Assembly (NCBI GenBank): GCA_964450715.1
Contig: CAYVFC010000054.1
Span: forward strand, 1-47,919
Direction of reading: 5' to 3'
DNA length: 47,919 nucleotides
Origin: CAYVFC01 sp964450715
GTDB taxonomy: Bacteria > Myxococcota_A > Polyangia > Polyangiales > JAFGIB01
The stretch's first letter is position 1; the number at the start of each line of letters is the position of its first letter. Below are positions 46,729 to 47,919 of the stretch, piece by piece. The notes beneath the pieces are model-generated. The model was not told where the DNA came from and ran no database searches. It saw nothing but the letters and a program-made list of their open reading frames with translations. A program made the position numbers and the translations under genes.

Positions 46729-47594
46729 CCCACGCCGAGCGCTTCCTTCTTGATCTTCAGGGTGCCCAAGCTCACCGGGACCTCCTCGTCGATGGCGATG
46801 GAGGACTCGAGATCGATGTTCATGCGGGCGGGAACCTTGCTGTCGAGCTTGACCGAGACCGCCAGCGGCGCCGGGATAGAGACGTCGATGGTCTTCTTGA
46901 TGGGTACGGTCAGCTTTTGCTTGAGGGCCACGCGCACTTTGCCCTTTACCCGGATGTTCTGCTTGAGCGGCACGCGGATCTGCAGCGGCACTACCATCTT
47001 CAACGGCGCGCGTAGATCCTGTACGCCCACCACCACCGTGTCCTTGATCCGCACCTTCTGCTTCAGCGGCACCCGGGTCTTGACGGGGATTTCACCCTTG
47101 ACCGGAACCTTGGCTCCCAGCACCGTGCTGACCTCGGTATCCAGCGGCAAGACCATATCCAGCTCCACCACGTCGTCGATATAGACCTCGGTGTCGAGCG
47201 GCACCTTCAGCCGGCTGAGGTCGAGCTGTTTCTCGGTGAGCACGGTCTGTACCGGCACCTGCAGGTCCAGGTCGATCTCCTGATCCACGAAGACGTCGGA
47301 GTCGATGGGGACGTCGAGCTCGATGTCCAGCGGAACGTCGATCTTCTCGTCGAGCGGTATGCGCAAATCCTTGCCGATCTGCACCCCCGCCTCTACCTCC
47401 TTCTCGATGGTTACCTCTACCGTCTTCTCGATGGAGGTGCGGACGGGAACCCGGCCTGTCAGCCGTACCATCACCTCCTGCTCCAGGTCGACGTTGAGAA
47501 CGAGGTGGGAGAGAGGATCGAACGCGAGCCAGAGCGCAATGATGACCGCCAGCAGAAAAGCTGCGCCCGCTATCAATGGTTTTTTTGTTTTCAA
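46719..47594 (-). CDS. Membrane-anchored repetitive beta-strand protein, 291 aa
   Basis: After a single N-terminal helix (KPLIAGAAFLLAVIIALWLAF, 5-25) almost the whole protein is built of short alternating strands each with a V/I-P-L/V/I kink: IPLDEKIDVPLDIELDVPID, VPLDTEVYIDDVVELDMVLPLDTEV, VPVKGEIPVKTRVPLKQKVRI, VPLQIRVPLKQNIRVKGKVRV. The spacing is about 12-16 residues. The first half is acidic, the second basic. There is no Cys and no known domain. The pattern suggests an elongated beta solenoid or groove on the periplasmic side. I do not recognise the family. The start has Lys/Thr and the usual signal-anchor layout. It ends within the neighbouring gene by 10 bp, tail to tail. Confidence 0.8.
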   Translation of the reverse strand: MKTKKPLIAGAAFLLAVIIALWLAFDPLSHLVLNVDLEQEVMVRLTGRVPVRTSIEKTVEVTIEKEVEAGVQIGKDLRIPLDEKIDVPLDIELDVPIDSDVFVDQEIDLDLQVPVQTVLTEKQLDLSRLKVPLDTEVYIDDVVELDMVLPLDTEVSTVLGAKVPVKGEIPVKTRVPLKQKVRIKDTVVVGVQDLRAPLKMVVPLQIRVPLKQNIRVKGKVRVALKQKLTVPIKKTIDVSIPAPLAVSVKLDSKVPARMNIDLESSIAIDEEVPVSLGTLKIKKEALGVGYD

Positions 47595-47720
47595 GCTCTC
47601 CTCCGCTGGGGCCGCCGTTCGCTGTTCTACCTTCGTTTACTCTGACGAGGTACTGACGATGGCTTTCGAGTCGAAACGATATCTGGTTGCGAGATTAAAG
47701 CCCAGAGCGACGTCGGGACG

Positions 47721-47799
47721 ATGTAGGGGCGGTCCTTGCGGCCGCCCGATATACCGTTGTGATTCATCCCGTAGGGGCGGTCCTTGCGCCTCACCATTG
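47721..47799. repeat. Family B repeat, copies 5 and 6
   Basis: GTAGGGGCGGTCCTTGCGGC (47723-47742) and GTAGGGGCGGTCCTTGCGCC (47771-47790) lie about 50 bp apart. Elsewhere in 47595-47866 I see only a turn to AT-rich sequence after about 47800. Confidence 0.7.
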
Positions 47800-47866
47800 A
47801 TCACATTTTTAATGAGATTCGTTTTTCGGTAAAATTTACTATTTTCAGCGGTATTTTGCCTGCGTG

Positions 47867-47919
47867 ATGAACGTCGCGTGCAAACGGTGGGCAGAAGCTG
47901 AATTCGGGCAAGTACAACT
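47867..47919 (+). CDS. Probable IS4/Tn5-type transposase, 5' end only
   Basis: ATG 47867 opens a frame (MNVACKRWAEAEFGQVQ) that runs off the right edge. The W-A-x-x-x-F-G motif close to the start resembles the transposase DNA-binding N-terminus of IS4/IS50-family enzymes. Only 17 residues are visible, so the call is tentative. The upstream bases switch from GC-rich to AT-rich after about 47800, consistent with entering a foreign element, but I see no clear terminal repeat. Confidence 0.45.
   Translation, partial: MNVACKRWAEAEFGQVQ

Overview
The window reads as a piece of a GC-rich chromosome from a Myxococcota / former-Deltaproteobacteria type organism, probably an anaerobe or microaerophile and probably a draft or metagenome scaffold. 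The evidence is several secreted lipoproteins with DAG-, Gly/Ser/Thr- and acidic low-complexity linkers, a bactofilin, TPR/PEGA-type proteins, sigma-54 signalling, an F-type ATP synthase operon of b', b, delta, alpha, gamma, beta, epsilon (a and c subunits absent here), oxygen-sensitive 2-hydroxyacyl-CoA dehydratase genes with their ATPase activator, and a rubrerythrin. A run of 100 N at 18633-18732 marks a scaffold gap inside a 9-bp tandem repeat.

Layout. 1-6.5 kb: three secreted or lipid-anchored proteins, an AraC-type regulator that has lost its middle, and a less GC-rich membrane glycosyltransferase. A 175-bp MITE-like element with perfect 22-bp ends and an 8-bp target duplication sits here. 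6.5-13.7 kb: a MATE exporter with a frameshift, a three-gene dehydratase/activator operon behind a possible attenuator, a DUF4177-like protein, an SRPBCC protein, rubrerythrin, and a molybdopterin-oxidoreductase-fold lipoprotein. 13.9-14.1 kb: a remarkable 183-bp T-shaped palindrome, followed by a steroid 5-alpha-reductase-family protein. 15-20.3 kb: an unusual, tightly overlapping signalling operon (TPR lipoprotein histidine kinase, stand-alone receiver, small helical protein, sigma-54 activator with a Cys cluster in its receiver domain) followed by a coiled-coil membrane protein. 20.4-24 kb: a YdjM/DUF457-type membrane protein, a TetR regulator with two matching promoter/operator modules, a membrane protein and a lipoprotein. 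24.1-29.6 kb: a giant RHS/NHL lipoprotein. 29.7-32.6 kb: nitroreductase, RsmE, a small membrane protein, bactofilin, and a secreted SRPBCC protein. 32.7-39.2 kb: the ATP synthase operon with a good promoter and terminator. 39.2-47.9 kb: a beta-barrel-like protein, RNase III, IlvC, a histidine kinase lacking its phosphoacceptor His, tRNA-Leu(UAG), a TPR/PEGA protein, a hidden small membrane protein, a PLP-dependent desulfhydrase-like enzyme, a repetitive beta-strand protein, and the first codons of a probable IS4-type transposase cut by the window edge.

Two dispersed palindromic repeat families run through the window. Family A (core TGTCATTTCGA...GAGAAATCTC) lies mostly between converging genes and in one case encodes the C-terminus of a protein, so it may act as a two-way terminator. 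Family B (GGGGCGG.CCTTGCG.CCGCCC or its GGGGCAAGCCCC form) also sits at gene ends and supplies the stop codon of RNase III. The items most worth following are the T-shaped palindrome, the signalling operon with its Cys cluster and unassembled Glu/Lys tract, the alternative-hairpin leader of the dehydratase operon, and the paired TetR operators with compensating substitutions.
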